Virus record (IMG/VR): IMGVR_UViG_3300032213_000971
Coordinates: 1-60,505 of that record
Length of the DNA: 60,505 bases
Direction: 5' to 3' (one strand)
DNA from: a virus
The notes beneath the pieces are model-generated. The model was not told the origin of the DNA. It was given only the letters and a program-made list of their open reading frames with translations, and ran no database searches. This document shows positions 49,517 to 57,379 of the stretch, piece by piece. Made by a program: the position numbers and the translations under genes. The first letter of the stretch is position 1. Every line of letters starts with the position of its first letter.

Positions 49517-50725
49517 ATGTCTAACGATTGTATCCCCTTGGCTACGATCCAGAACTTCGCCGCCAAGGATGTTAGCCGCATCATTGGTCAGATCGCGAAG
49601 GTGCTGGCCCGTAAGTCGCCCTATATTAACGCCATTGATGGCGGAACCCTCCCTAGCGTTTCGGACGTTGTACGTTCGGTCGTTGAGGAAATGGCCGTTC
49701 CTGCCGCTTCGCTCGCTTCGCCTACGTTCGTGAATGACCTCTCCCTTTGCGGAGTTGGTGCCACCCCGGATCAGGTCGGATCTACGGAGTATCAGTTCCA
49801 GCTTCAGACCCTTCGTGGTGCTGGCCCTCGCGTCTGCGTCAAGCAGGCTCGTACAGCCTTCAAGGGCAGCTATCTTCAGGCTCAAGTCAGCCTTGAGAAG
49901 ACGATCCTCCAGATCATCAACGCTGATATTCGCTATCAGTTCCTGATTCAGTCTGGCGTTAAGTATGTGGTCAATTCGACCCGTCCTTTCACGCAGAACC
50001 TGACCGGGGACATGCAGCAGATCAACACGAAGTTCGCAGCCGTTCTCCCGGATGCCCCCCTCAACTTCAAGACCCTCTATCGCATTGGAACCTTCCTTCG
50101 CGAGGAGATGCTTGCAGAGCCGTTCGCCAGCAAGGATGGCGAGTTCTTCCAAGTCATGCTCGGAGCCGATGCCATTGAAAACATCCGCAACGATGCTGAC
50201 GTTAAGGAAGACCTCCTCTATCTCACCGCTGGTAGCTTCAAGCTCGGTGAGGACAGCATCGCCGGGTATCAGTTCCAAGGCTATCGTGGTTTCGCCTTCG
50301 GTATCGACCAGCAGCCCCTTCGCGCTACTGGGTTCACTGTCGACGGCAATCTGATCCTTGTCAACCCCATCGTCAGCACTCCCGTCACGAACGGCTTTGC
50401 TCAACGCCGCAACCCGGCTTGGGTCAACGCTCCTTACGAGGTGGGCTTCGTCATCGCTGGGGATTCGTTCAAGCGTCTCGTCCCGGAGAACTACGTTGGA
50501 GAAGGAACATTCCGCTTCGCTCCCCAGCTTGCTATGGGCGAACTGGAGTGGACTTACTTCCGCGACAACGACTGCAACCTCTACGGAGATTACGGTCAGC
50601 ACATCTACCAGATCCAGCGTGCGATTCAGCCGATTCGTCCGCAGAACGTCTGCCCTGTGCTGTTCCGCCGTTGCCCCTTCAGCGGAAACCCGCTCCCTTG
50701 CTCGACCTCCTCGACGGGTCTGTAA
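49517..50725 (+). CDS. Major capsid protein
   Basis: This is a 402-residue protein with strongly selected codons (C- and T-ending, few rare codons), as expected for the most abundant virion protein. The order of long helix (EKTILQIINADIRYQFLI), a central beta region, and VIAGDSFKRLVPENY, plus the position after scaffold-type genes, agree with an HK97-fold capsid protein. The C-terminal 30 residues contain several cysteines (NVCPVLFRRCPFSGNPLPC) that might crosslink or bind metal. Confidence 0.83.
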   Translation: MSNDCIPLATIQNFAAKDVSRIIGQIAKVLARKSPYINAIDGGTLPSVSDVVRSVVEEMAVPAASLASPTFVNDLSLCGVGATPDQVGSTEYQFQLQTLRGAGPRVCVKQARTAFKGSYLQAQVSLEKTILQIINADIRYQFLIQSGVKYVVNSTRPFTQNLTGDMQQINTKFAAVLPDAPLNFKTLYRIGTFLREEMLAEPFASKDGEFFQVMLGADAIENIRNDADVKEDLLYLTAGSFKLGEDSIAGYQFQGYRGFAFGIDQQPLRATGFTVDGNLILVNPIVSTPVTNGFAQRRNPAWVNAPYEVGFVIAGDSFKRLVPENYVGEGTFRFAPQLAMGELEWTYFRDNDCNLYGDYGQHIYQIQRAIQPIRPQNVCPVLFRRCPFSGNPLPCSTSSTGL

Positions 50726-50741
50726 TAGGTAGGTAGTTATC

Positions 50742-50777
50742 GGTGGCTGAAGTGAGATAAAACTTGCTTCAGCCACC
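50742..50777 (+). terminator. Hairpin after the capsid gene
   Basis: GGTGGCTGAAG (50742-50752) pairs perfectly with CTTCAGCCACC (50767-50777) around a 14-base loop. It lies 17 bases after the capsid stop. There is no T-run, so it may be a processing or stabilising hairpin or a partial terminator that sets a lower level for downstream genes. Confidence 0.7.
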
Positions 50778-50814
50778 TCAACTGCCCCAAAAATTACACA
50801 ACTCTTCTAATATT

Positions 50815-51195
50815 ATGCCTCTTACACCCATCCCATCTACAATCCCTACTTCTAGCTTTTACCAACTCGCACTTCAGGCACTTTACGACATTGCTGGATC
50901 TGGAGGAGGTGGAGGAGGCGGGTCTGTATCGGTATCTAATTTTCCTTCGCTACAAAATGTAATCGACCACAATTCTGGAGCTAATGGCGGAAAGATTGTA
51001 GCTGCTACTACTGCTTCTGGATCTGGAACTTGGTACGCACTTCAGTTTGTAACTAGCGGAACCCTTACTGCTTACGCTGGCAATATCACTGGAACTGTGA
51101 CTGGAGTTACTTTTCCTGCTGGCTTCGTCCTTTACGGAAATACAACCAGCTTCACAACTGGTTCTGGAACATCCGTGGTGGCTTACACGTTCTAA
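50815..51195 (+). CDS. Head decoration or fibre-like protein
   Basis: This is a 126-residue protein from ATG 50815. The first 45 residues form a helix and a Gly-rich linker, then SVSVSNFPSLQ, then a beta-rich domain with short Gly/Thr turns. Its position right after the capsid gene suggests a head decoration protein. The NFP motif is shared with the gene at 25951. Confidence 0.55.
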   Translation: MPLTPIPSTIPTSSFYQLALQALYDIAGSGGGGGGGSVSVSNFPSLQNVIDHNSGANGGKIVAATTASGSGTWYALQFVTSGTLTAYAGNITGTVTGVTFPAGFVLYGNTTSFTTGSGTSVVAYTF

Positions 51196-51198
51196 TTC

Positions 51199-52155
51199 AT
51201 GCCAAGCCTCTCGCTAAAGGCTAGTATAAATTACCCATTTATTGGAGGGCCAAGTGGCCCTTCGTATGATCCCGATGCACAGGCTTGGTTCACAGCGGTA
51301 GAGGCGGCAGGGGGGTCAATCACATCACAAAATAAAACTGCGTTTAATACAGCATTTGTATCTATTAAAACTACTGCTATATACAATGACAATCCATCGC
51401 AAGCTGGATATTTGTGGGATTACATTGGAGTAGGTTATTTTTTAATTGGTCAAGAAAGTTTTGGCAATGGTCTATTCATTCCTTTTGGTGGCCCTGCTTT
51501 ATCTGCGCCATCTGGAGGTTGGGCGCAAGCTACTCCTTATAGCTATACTTCATCTGATTACAATAAACTTACAGGATTGATTGGAGATGGAGCATCTAAA
51601 TATTTTTCAATAGATCAGTTAAACAACAACCGAACAGGCGATTGGACTCCTACTGGCGGAACAAGAATGGCTTACACCTATAAGAAAATTGATTATAGCC
51701 AAGGTGGGTTTTCTGTTGCTCCATATGGAACTTCTGTAGGTTCATCCCGGACTTTTGGAATGAACTTTAGTGTAACTGGAGTAGGCGGATTATTTGGAGG
51801 AGGTTCAATTTTAAATAACAGGGCTGCTGTAAATACAATGCCAACTCCTTTAACTGGTTTGCCGCAAACTTATGGTGCTGTTGGAATTTATTCTTCTAGG
51901 GGAGTGCTTGATGGAGGCGCAGTAGCGTTCAGACTAGGAGGATTGCCAGAATCAGTTAGTTTAGGAACACCTAACACCACAAGTCTCCCAAATACACCAA
52001 TGTTATTTGGAAGGAATGGTTCTGCTTATGACACCCAAAGAACATTATTTGCTTGTTTTGGAAAACAATTTAATAATTATCCCGTAAGTGGAGAACCCGA
52101 CCCATTTGGAAAACTTAACGCCATCATGGAAACATTGATAACTTCACTAGCATGA
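51199..52155 (+). CDS. Lectin-like structural or adhesin protein
   Basis: This is a 318-residue protein. DPDAQAWFTAVEAAGG near the start is a helical module common in aquatic phage fibres. The rest is beta-rich with aromatic and Gly-rich turns, typical of a concanavalin/LamG-like fold. A receptor-binding or surface decoration function is inferred. It overlaps the next gene by four bases. Confidence 0.58.
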   Translation: MPSLSLKASINYPFIGGPSGPSYDPDAQAWFTAVEAAGGSITSQNKTAFNTAFVSIKTTAIYNDNPSQAGYLWDYIGVGYFLIGQESFGNGLFIPFGGPALSAPSGGWAQATPYSYTSSDYNKLTGLIGDGASKYFSIDQLNNNRTGDWTPTGGTRMAYTYKKIDYSQGGFSVAPYGTSVGSSRTFGMNFSVTGVGGLFGGGSILNNRAAVNTMPTPLTGLPQTYGAVGIYSSRGVLDGGAVAFRLGGLPESVSLGTPNTTSLPNTPMLFGRNGSAYDTQRTLFACFGKQFNNYPVSGEPDPFGKLNAIMETLITSLA

Positions 52156-52388
52156 AATGGCTAATTATCACTTCAGACAAAGTAAATGAGCTTAATTTGC
52201 TTAATGAATCTCACGACAATCAAAAATGCAATTTTGTAGAAACAAAAGAAGGAATGCTTGTTACAAATGCAGACCAACTAAAATGCCCTTATTGGGCAGA
52301 CTACCACCAGTTTCTTTCGTCTCTTAAAACATTTGAAGGAACACCAACATTTGAACTGAATCAACAATTAAATGCAGATGAGCAATAA
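52152..52388 (+). CDS. Small hypothetical protein
   Basis: This 78-residue, mostly alpha/beta protein (MKWLIITSDKVNELNLL) has two cysteines. It sits between a fibre-like gene and the lysis genes. No family recognised. Confidence 0.6.
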   Translation: MKWLIITSDKVNELNLLNESHDNQKCNFVETKEGMLVTNADQLKCPYWADYHQFLSSLKTFEGTPTFELNQQLNADEQ

Positions 52389-52578
52389 TGCAACAATCTC
52401 CGAAGTAGGCCCAACAAGCGCAATCGTGTCTTTGTTTTCGTTAATTGTATCTTTCTTTGGTTCGACACATCTTTGGCTTCAAAATCTAACTCTTATTGTA
52501 TCTCTTCTCGCAGGAACAATAGCCATCATTGCCGCAATAATTAAACTCGTCGTCTGGACTAAAAAACAATTTCAATAA
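52378..52578 (+). CDS. Holin-like membrane protein
   Basis: This is a 66-residue protein from ATG 52378 (ATG 52372 is also possible). Two membrane spans (IVSLFSLIVSFFG and LTLIVSLLAGTIAIIAAIIKLVV) and a short basic end (WTKKQFQ) are typical of small holins. The lipoprotein gene starts in its stop region and the endolysin follows. Confidence 0.65.
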   Translation: MSNNATISEVGPTSAIVSLFSLIVSFFGSTHLWLQNLTLIVSLLAGTIAIIAAIIKLVVWTKKQFQ

Positions 52579-52931
52579 TGAAAAATATTATTCTTGTTTG
52601 TGCATCAGCACTTCTTATTGGATGTGCATCAAAAGAGCCTGTGAAATACACCGCTCCTTCTGTTGTTGCTGTAAAAACAGGCATAGAAAGGCTGAAGCCA
52701 CACGTTTCCAGCCCGGAAGGGAATGCTGTTATCAAGGATCTTGCTTTGGCAGTAGATACATACGAGGCTCAAGTTAATCAGCAATCTTTAGATTTAGCAA
52801 AAGCGCAGAATGATGCTGTTTATTGGAAAGATAAACAGCGCAAAAGCCTGAAAGAGCTTTGGTCTTGGAGGTTGTTTTTCGGGTTGCAAGTATTGGCGGT
52901 AGCCACTTGGTTTGCTATCAAAATGAGATAA
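52578..52931 (+). CDS. Lipoprotein with C-terminal membrane span (spanin-like candidate)
   Basis: This is a 117-residue protein. MKNIILVCASALLIGCAS is a lipoprotein signal with lipobox LIGC. A periplasmic helix follows and then a second hydrophobic span (LFFGLQVLAVATWFAI) near the end. The two anchors could bridge outer and inner membranes like a unimolecular spanin, suggesting a Gram-negative type envelope. It lies in the lysis region. Confidence 0.6.
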   Translation: MKNIILVCASALLIGCASKEPVKYTAPSVVAVKTGIERLKPHVSSPEGNAVIKDLALAVDTYEAQVNQQSLDLAKAQNDAVYWKDKQRKSLKELWSWRLFFGLQVLAVATWFAIKMR

Positions 52932-52933
52932 AA

Positions 52934-53248
52934 ATGACAAATCTCCCGGCTACATGGCAGAGACTAGTGCTTTCTGTTTTAGGCATAATTCTCATTCAAA
53001 TTAGCTGGCGTTGGGCTGTTGCTCACCTATACACACTTCCACAAGAGGCTTATGCTGGATTTGTTACAATAACGACCAATTCTTTTTACGTCATCGGTGC
53101 CATCGTAATTTTCATGGTAACTGGTAGGTTGATCTACGAGTGGAAAATTGGGACAAGTCAGGTTCAAGATGTTGCGTCTCGCGTAGAAAAAATTACCCAA
53201 GTTTTGACGCAAAACGCGAAGGAGGAAGACTATGAAACCTCCATCTAA
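52934..53248 (+). CDS. Two-span membrane protein in lysis cassette
   Basis: This is a 104-residue protein from ATG 52934. Spans at about 11-30 (LVLSVLGIILIQISW) and 48-66 (SFYVIGAIVIFMVTG), then a charged coiled tail. It may be a holin or antiholin. Its last 17 bases overlap the endolysin gene. Confidence 0.58.
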   Translation: MTNLPATWQRLVLSVLGIILIQISWRWAVAHLYTLPQEAYAGFVTITTNSFYVIGAIVIFMVTGRLIYEWKIGTSQVQDVASRVEKITQVLTQNAKEEDYETSI

Positions 53249-53852
53249 AAATACCCTTAAACTCATTTACGAGTATGAAGTCGGAGGTGGCGAAAGTTAC
53301 TACAATAAATACTTAAAGCGTTTTACTTGGCCGGGAGGCGCATCAGGCCCAACCATTGGAATAGGCATTGATACCGCTTATTACTCTAAAGAAGAACTGG
53401 CAGAGATATTTTCATACCTTTCGGCAAAGCATAGAAGGCTTGTAGAAAACGCCAGCGGCAAAAAAGGCAATGCTGGCAAGGAATACACGAAAACATTGTC
53501 TGCGGCCAAAATAGAGATGCCTTGGAACCTTGCAGAGAGGATATTCATGTTCACTACATGGAAGAAATTCGCCAACCTCGCGGAATCTGTATTTCCGCAA
53601 CTTGAGGATCTTTGCGGAGACGCATACGGAGCAATCGTAAGCCTAGTTTTTAACCGGGGATCTAGCCTAAAAGGTGACTCTAGGTTGGAGATGAGACAAA
53701 TCAAAGAGTTGATTCCCAACAAAGACTACGCAGGGATAGCTGAACAAATCAGGAAAATGAAAAGGCTGTGGCAAGGAAAGGGGCTGGATGGACTTGTTCG
53801 CCGTAGAGAAGCAGAAGCTGCGGCTGTTGAAAGCTGCCTACAACAATCATAA
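53232..53852 (+). CDS. Endolysin, lysozyme-like muramidase
   Basis: This is a 206-residue protein with a strong Shine-Dalgarno sequence (AAGGAGG) before ATG 53232. Residues 13-17 (YEYEV) give the catalytic Glu, GPTIGIGIDTAYYS (about 38-51) the Asp and Thr region of T4-lysozyme/pesticin-like muramidases, and the ending GLDGLVRRREAEAAAVE is the usual C-terminal helix. No signal peptide, so release by the holin is expected. Confidence 0.82.
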   Translation: MKPPSKNTLKLIYEYEVGGGESYYNKYLKRFTWPGGASGPTIGIGIDTAYYSKEELAEIFSYLSAKHRRLVENASGKKGNAGKEYTKTLSAAKIEMPWNLAERIFMFTTWKKFANLAESVFPQLEDLCGDAYGAIVSLVFNRGSSLKGDSRLEMRQIKELIPNKDYAGIAEQIRKMKRLWQGKGLDGLVRRREAEAAAVESCLQQS

Positions 53853-54610
53853 TGGCAAATATCGTCAACAAATGGAAAAGGTTCGCTGCTTTGGGATGTT
53901 CGCACGCACGATTCGTGGACAAAGAAGCGTGGAGTGCTTTCATGACATTCCGGGAAGCATTTCAGCCGCATTTTTTAGCTCATTTAGGTGATGCAATCGA
54001 CATGACTGGGCTAATGGGTAATGGCATCGGATCAGGGTCAGCAGGGGACGACCTAGAACCTGACGTAGATACTGGTCTAGTGCATTTGAGGGAACTGAAG
54101 CCATCCGTTTTCGTAATGGGGAACCATGAAGACAGGGCATATAAATTAAGAAACAGCAAAAGCCCTACAATTGGGTACGCTGCCGAAAAAATCTGCCAAC
54201 AGATTGAGCAAACATGCCAAAAGATCAAATGCAGAACAATTCCATATACTGGGGTGTTTCAAACCTATGATCTAGCGGATATCGTTTTTCAGCATGGTGT
54301 GCTTTTTAATGAAATGGCCGCTAGAGATACAGCAGAATACCTGTGTACCAACGGAACAAGGCGGAAGGCTATCTTTGTTCACACCCATAAAACGGCCATC
54401 CAGAGCGCAAGGAACCTCACCAGCGCAGTCGGATACAATATAGGCACATTGTCCCGGCGCGGAGCTTTGGATTACGCCAAGGGGCGCAGGGCCACCCTAG
54501 CATGGACACAGGCATGGGCTTGGGGATTCTACAACGAAAAACTAAATCAATCTGTTGTGTATATCACGCAACGCAACCATGACGAAATATGGCATCAACC
54601 AAGCTGGTAA
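53852..54610 (+). CDS. Calcineurin-like metallophosphoesterase
   Basis: This is a 252-residue protein. Metal-binding motifs appear in order: GCSHARF (where DxH is replaced by CSH), LGDAID (about 44-49), MGNHEDR (about 89-95), a histidine in FQHGVLF, and VHTHK (about 176-180). Such enzymes cleave phosphodiesters or phosphomonoesters. The substrate here is unknown. Loss of the first Asp may reduce or alter activity. It lies directly after the endolysin. Confidence 0.78.
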   Translation: MANIVNKWKRFAALGCSHARFVDKEAWSAFMTFREAFQPHFLAHLGDAIDMTGLMGNGIGSGSAGDDLEPDVDTGLVHLRELKPSVFVMGNHEDRAYKLRNSKSPTIGYAAEKICQQIEQTCQKIKCRTIPYTGVFQTYDLADIVFQHGVLFNEMAARDTAEYLCTNGTRRKAIFVHTHKTAIQSARNLTSAVGYNIGTLSRRGALDYAKGRRATLAWTQAWAWGFYNEKLNQSVVYITQRNHDEIWHQPSW

Positions 54611-54849
54611 AAAAAAGCGCAAACCAATGGCTAAAAGAGATTGCAAATGAAGTGGGGTGCAACATTGACGCAGTTCCTGAAGAATATATGACGATGAAGC
54701 AAATGATGGAGGAGCTAGGCTTGTCTTTAGGAGAAGTCGAGTCATTTGTGTCTAGGGCAACAAAACTGAAAATAATGAAAAAGAAGCAATTCAGGATAGA
54801 CACAAAGGGTGGCGGAATCCGACCTGTCTGGCATTACACAAAAATCTAA
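54589..54849 (+). CDS. Small helical DNA-binding-like protein
   Basis: This is an 86-residue protein overlapping the phosphoesterase end by 22 bases. EYMTMKQMMEELGLSLGEV followed by a basic helix (SRATKLKIMKKKQFRI) has helix-turn-helix character. It is probably co-translated with the phosphoesterase. Function unknown. Confidence 0.6.
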   Translation: MASTKLVKKSANQWLKEIANEVGCNIDAVPEEYMTMKQMMEELGLSLGEVESFVSRATKLKIMKKKQFRIDTKGGGIRPVWHYTKI

Positions 54850-54892
54850 TTTTCCCTTTACAAAGATCAACCTCTAAACAAAACTGCTTATT

Positions 54893-55672
54893 ATGTCTTG
54901 TGGATGCGGATCAGATTACGGTTCAAGTGACGGGTACAATGGTGTTTGCGACACCGATACCCCGTATCCAATTATTTCTCATGAGTCTGTACCCAGCTTG
55001 ATAGATAACCTTGTTGCTGCGCTTTACGGGCAAATTCAAAAAAATGTATCCAGCGGAAAAATTGTTTGGACAATCCCATGCGATCCCAACAATACCGCAT
55101 CAGTCGCCGGGATTCCTAGGAACACAGGAGAAGGGTTGCTGTGTTATATGTTGAGGGTGTTTGACTCTTTTAATTTTTCCAACTTTGTTGATATAAGCAG
55201 CGTTCAGACCATTTCCAACAAAACGCTGAATAATTCTAGCGTATCTGGAACAATGAATTTTGGGTCTGCTGTTGTCAGCGGAGGAAATTTCTCTGCTATT
55301 ACAGCAGGGAAAGCAACAAATCTAGCAGGAGGAACACAGGGAGGGTTGCCATACCAAACAGGAGCAAATGCTACAACTTTTCTTCCCATTGGCACTGCTG
55401 GTCAGGTGCTTTCACCAAACGGAAGCGGAGGGCTTCAATGGATAACAAACACAACATCCTCATCATCTGCAAATAACATTCTTTCTGGTCAGGCGAGCCA
55501 GCTTTTATATCAAACTGCTCCGAACACCACAGGATTTATTGGAAACGGAACGAGCGGTCAATTTCTAGGAAGCAACGGATCTTCTGCCCCTAGCTGGAAA
55601 ACAATCACAGCATCTACAATCGGAGCCGCAACACAACAACAGGCAATCGCTTTTGCAATCGCACTATCATAA
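54893..55672 (+). CDS. Tail fibre with shared anchor module (first copy)
   Basis: This is a 259-residue protein. Residues about 22-95 (PYPIISHESVPSLIDNLVAA, WTIPCDPNNTA, NTGEGLLCYMLRVF) are paralogous to the N-terminus of the protein at 57380. Next comes TISNKTLNNS, a usual fibre linker, and repeats with GTAGQVL and APSWKTIT that appear in trimeric phage fibres. The anchor should bind the virion and the tip should vary. It overlaps the next gene by one base. Confidence 0.7.
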   Translation: MSCGCGSDYGSSDGYNGVCDTDTPYPIISHESVPSLIDNLVAALYGQIQKNVSSGKIVWTIPCDPNNTASVAGIPRNTGEGLLCYMLRVFDSFNFSNFVDISSVQTISNKTLNNSSVSGTMNFGSAVVSGGNFSAITAGKATNLAGGTQGGLPYQTGANATTFLPIGTAGQVLSPNGSGGLQWITNTTSSSSANNILSGQASQLLYQTAPNTTGFIGNGTSGQFLGSNGSSAPSWKTITASTIGAATQQQAIAFAIALS

Positions 55673-56187
55673 TGAAACAACTCGTAAAACCTAGCAATAT
55701 CACATTTAGCGGAGCAGTCGTTTCTATGGCTGGCGTAGATGTTCCTTTAAGCCAAATCCTTTTGGTTGCCAACGCTACAACGGGAGTAGTTCACTATTCG
55801 ATCTCTGGCCCTGCGCCTTCCGCGTATACTCAAGGCTCTACATCTCAAATCACCCTTGCATCTGCACCTTCCGTTGGGGATAAGCTCACAATCTATTATG
55901 ATGACGCTTTGCCAAATTCGGCAACAGCAGCTTCTGTGACAAGTTTTTCTTCCATCAATGCGTCTGCTCTAATAAAAGCAGCAAACCCTAACAGGAAATC
56001 AATCGTTTTAGCTAACAATCCTAATGGTTCTCTTGTTTATGTCTTATTCGGATCTGGAGTAACTTCTTCTTCTAATTATTCACTCGCATTACAGCCGTCA
56101 GATACAGCTACAATTTCAGGAGTAACGCTTGCATTGCAAGGATTTAGCACTGGAGCAGGAAATCTGCTTGTGACAGAACTTACATAA
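55672..56187 (+). CDS. Beta-rich structural protein
   Basis: This is a 171-residue protein, rich in Ser, Ala and Val with short beta strands (DKLTIYYDDALPNSA). No helices of note. The start overlaps the fibre stop. It is probably a fibre or appendage component. Confidence 0.58.
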   Translation: MKQLVKPSNITFSGAVVSMAGVDVPLSQILLVANATTGVVHYSISGPAPSAYTQGSTSQITLASAPSVGDKLTIYYDDALPNSATAASVTSFSSINASALIKAANPNRKSIVLANNPNGSLVYVLFGSGVTSSSNYSLALQPSDTATISGVTLALQGFSTGAGNLLVTELT

Positions 56188-56188
56188 A

Positions 56189-57346
56189 ATGCAAAATATC
56201 ACAATAGATTCTGGATCTGGTGTATCTATCTTTGTTAATTCAGCACAGAAAACCACGCCTCCAGAGCCAACACAAATATGGAATAGACCAGTTTCTTGGT
56301 TGCCTATTCCAGAAGTAACAGGTCAGGAATCTGTATTTTATGCTCTGGTTCCAGTAGCCGATGCGAGCTACAACAACATTTCCGTAACAGTTTCAGGAAA
56401 TTATATTGTAGATTGGGGTGATGGAAGCACAGGAAACTTTAGTTCAGGAACGACTGCAACTCACAATTATAGTTACTCACAAATTCCATCATCTACTAAT
56501 ACGCCATTCGGATATAGGCAAGCATTAATCAAAATAACTCCACAGGCAGGAAGCAGTTTAACATCAATAACCAATCTAAATAAAACACAATTTCTTGATA
56601 TAGTTGCATCTGGCCCTAATTTGGTCGTTAACGGAATCACAGAAAATTATCTACTGAAACATGTAAAAATATTAGCAAAATGCACATTATTTCAGTCAAA
56701 CACAAGCCTTGAAGCAATAGAACTAGATTACAATAGTTTTTCTTCGCTAACGAGTTTTTCATCTGTGTTTTCTTTCAATCCAAATCTTATTTATATTTCT
56801 GATTTTAATACATTCAATATCACTAATTTTTCAAGCACTTTTAGTCAATGCAACGCATTGGAAAAATGTCCAAATATAAATTTTAATAATGCAACATCAT
56901 TAGTAGCTTGTTTTGCATCTTGTTTTTCATTAAATTCACTACCACAGATAAACTTTTCAAGTCCTTGCAATTTATCAAGCGCATTTTCATCTTGTTACAA
57001 TTTGCAAAATATACCTATTACAGGAAATGCTTCTTCTATTAACGCCATGATTCCTGATAGATCCCCATTGATAGAGTTTCCTGCTATAAATCTTTCGTTG
57101 GTTAGTTTAGATATGATTATTGCACCTCCTGTTAAAAGATTCAAAGCATTTGGAATGAAATCATCACTTTCATTCTTTGATAATTTTATGGGAAGAAATG
57201 AAATAATTGAATGTTTTAACAATCTTGGAAACGCAAATCCACAAGCATATGTCGATGTTTCTTTGTGCGCTGGAGCAGGATCGCTTACAAGCCAAGATCT
57301 GGCAATCGCAGAACAAAAAGGATGGGATGTTGTTTATCAACCATAA
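56189..57346 (+). CDS. PKD-like and leucine-rich-repeat-like surface protein
   Basis: This is a 385-residue protein. A PKD-like domain is seen at about 60-110 (YIVDWGDGSTGNFSSG, then ATHNYSYS). Residues about 180-300 have repeats of 22-24 residues with F-x-x-C-x-x-L and N-F/L-x-x-A patterns, similar to BspA/DUF285-type leucine-rich repeats. The end LTSQDLAIAEQKGW is common in such surface proteins. The gene is AT-rich. A receptor-binding role between two fibres is likely. Confidence 0.62.
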   Translation: MQNITIDSGSGVSIFVNSAQKTTPPEPTQIWNRPVSWLPIPEVTGQESVFYALVPVADASYNNISVTVSGNYIVDWGDGSTGNFSSGTTATHNYSYSQIPSSTNTPFGYRQALIKITPQAGSSLTSITNLNKTQFLDIVASGPNLVVNGITENYLLKHVKILAKCTLFQSNTSLEAIELDYNSFSSLTSFSSVFSFNPNLIYISDFNTFNITNFSSTFSQCNALEKCPNINFNNATSLVACFASCFSLNSLPQINFSSPCNLSSAFSSCYNLQNIPITGNASSINAMIPDRSPLIEFPAINLSLVSLDMIIAPPVKRFKAFGMKSSLSFFDNFMGRNEIIECFNNLGNANPQAYVDVSLCAGAGSLTSQDLAIAEQKGWDVVYQP

Positions 57347-57379
57347 CAGTGGATAAAAAGTTATAACTAACACAAAAAT

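Noticed and set aside
49315-49524. 69-codon GTG frame in the capsid leader
   Set aside because: No Shine-Dalgarno sequence, mixed low-quality composition, and it overlaps the capsid start out of frame.
49301-50776. 491-codon open frame on the minus strand across the capsid gene
   Set aside because: It is exactly antisense to the highly codon-biased capsid gene and lacks any domain pattern; codon bias of the sense gene explains the missing stops.
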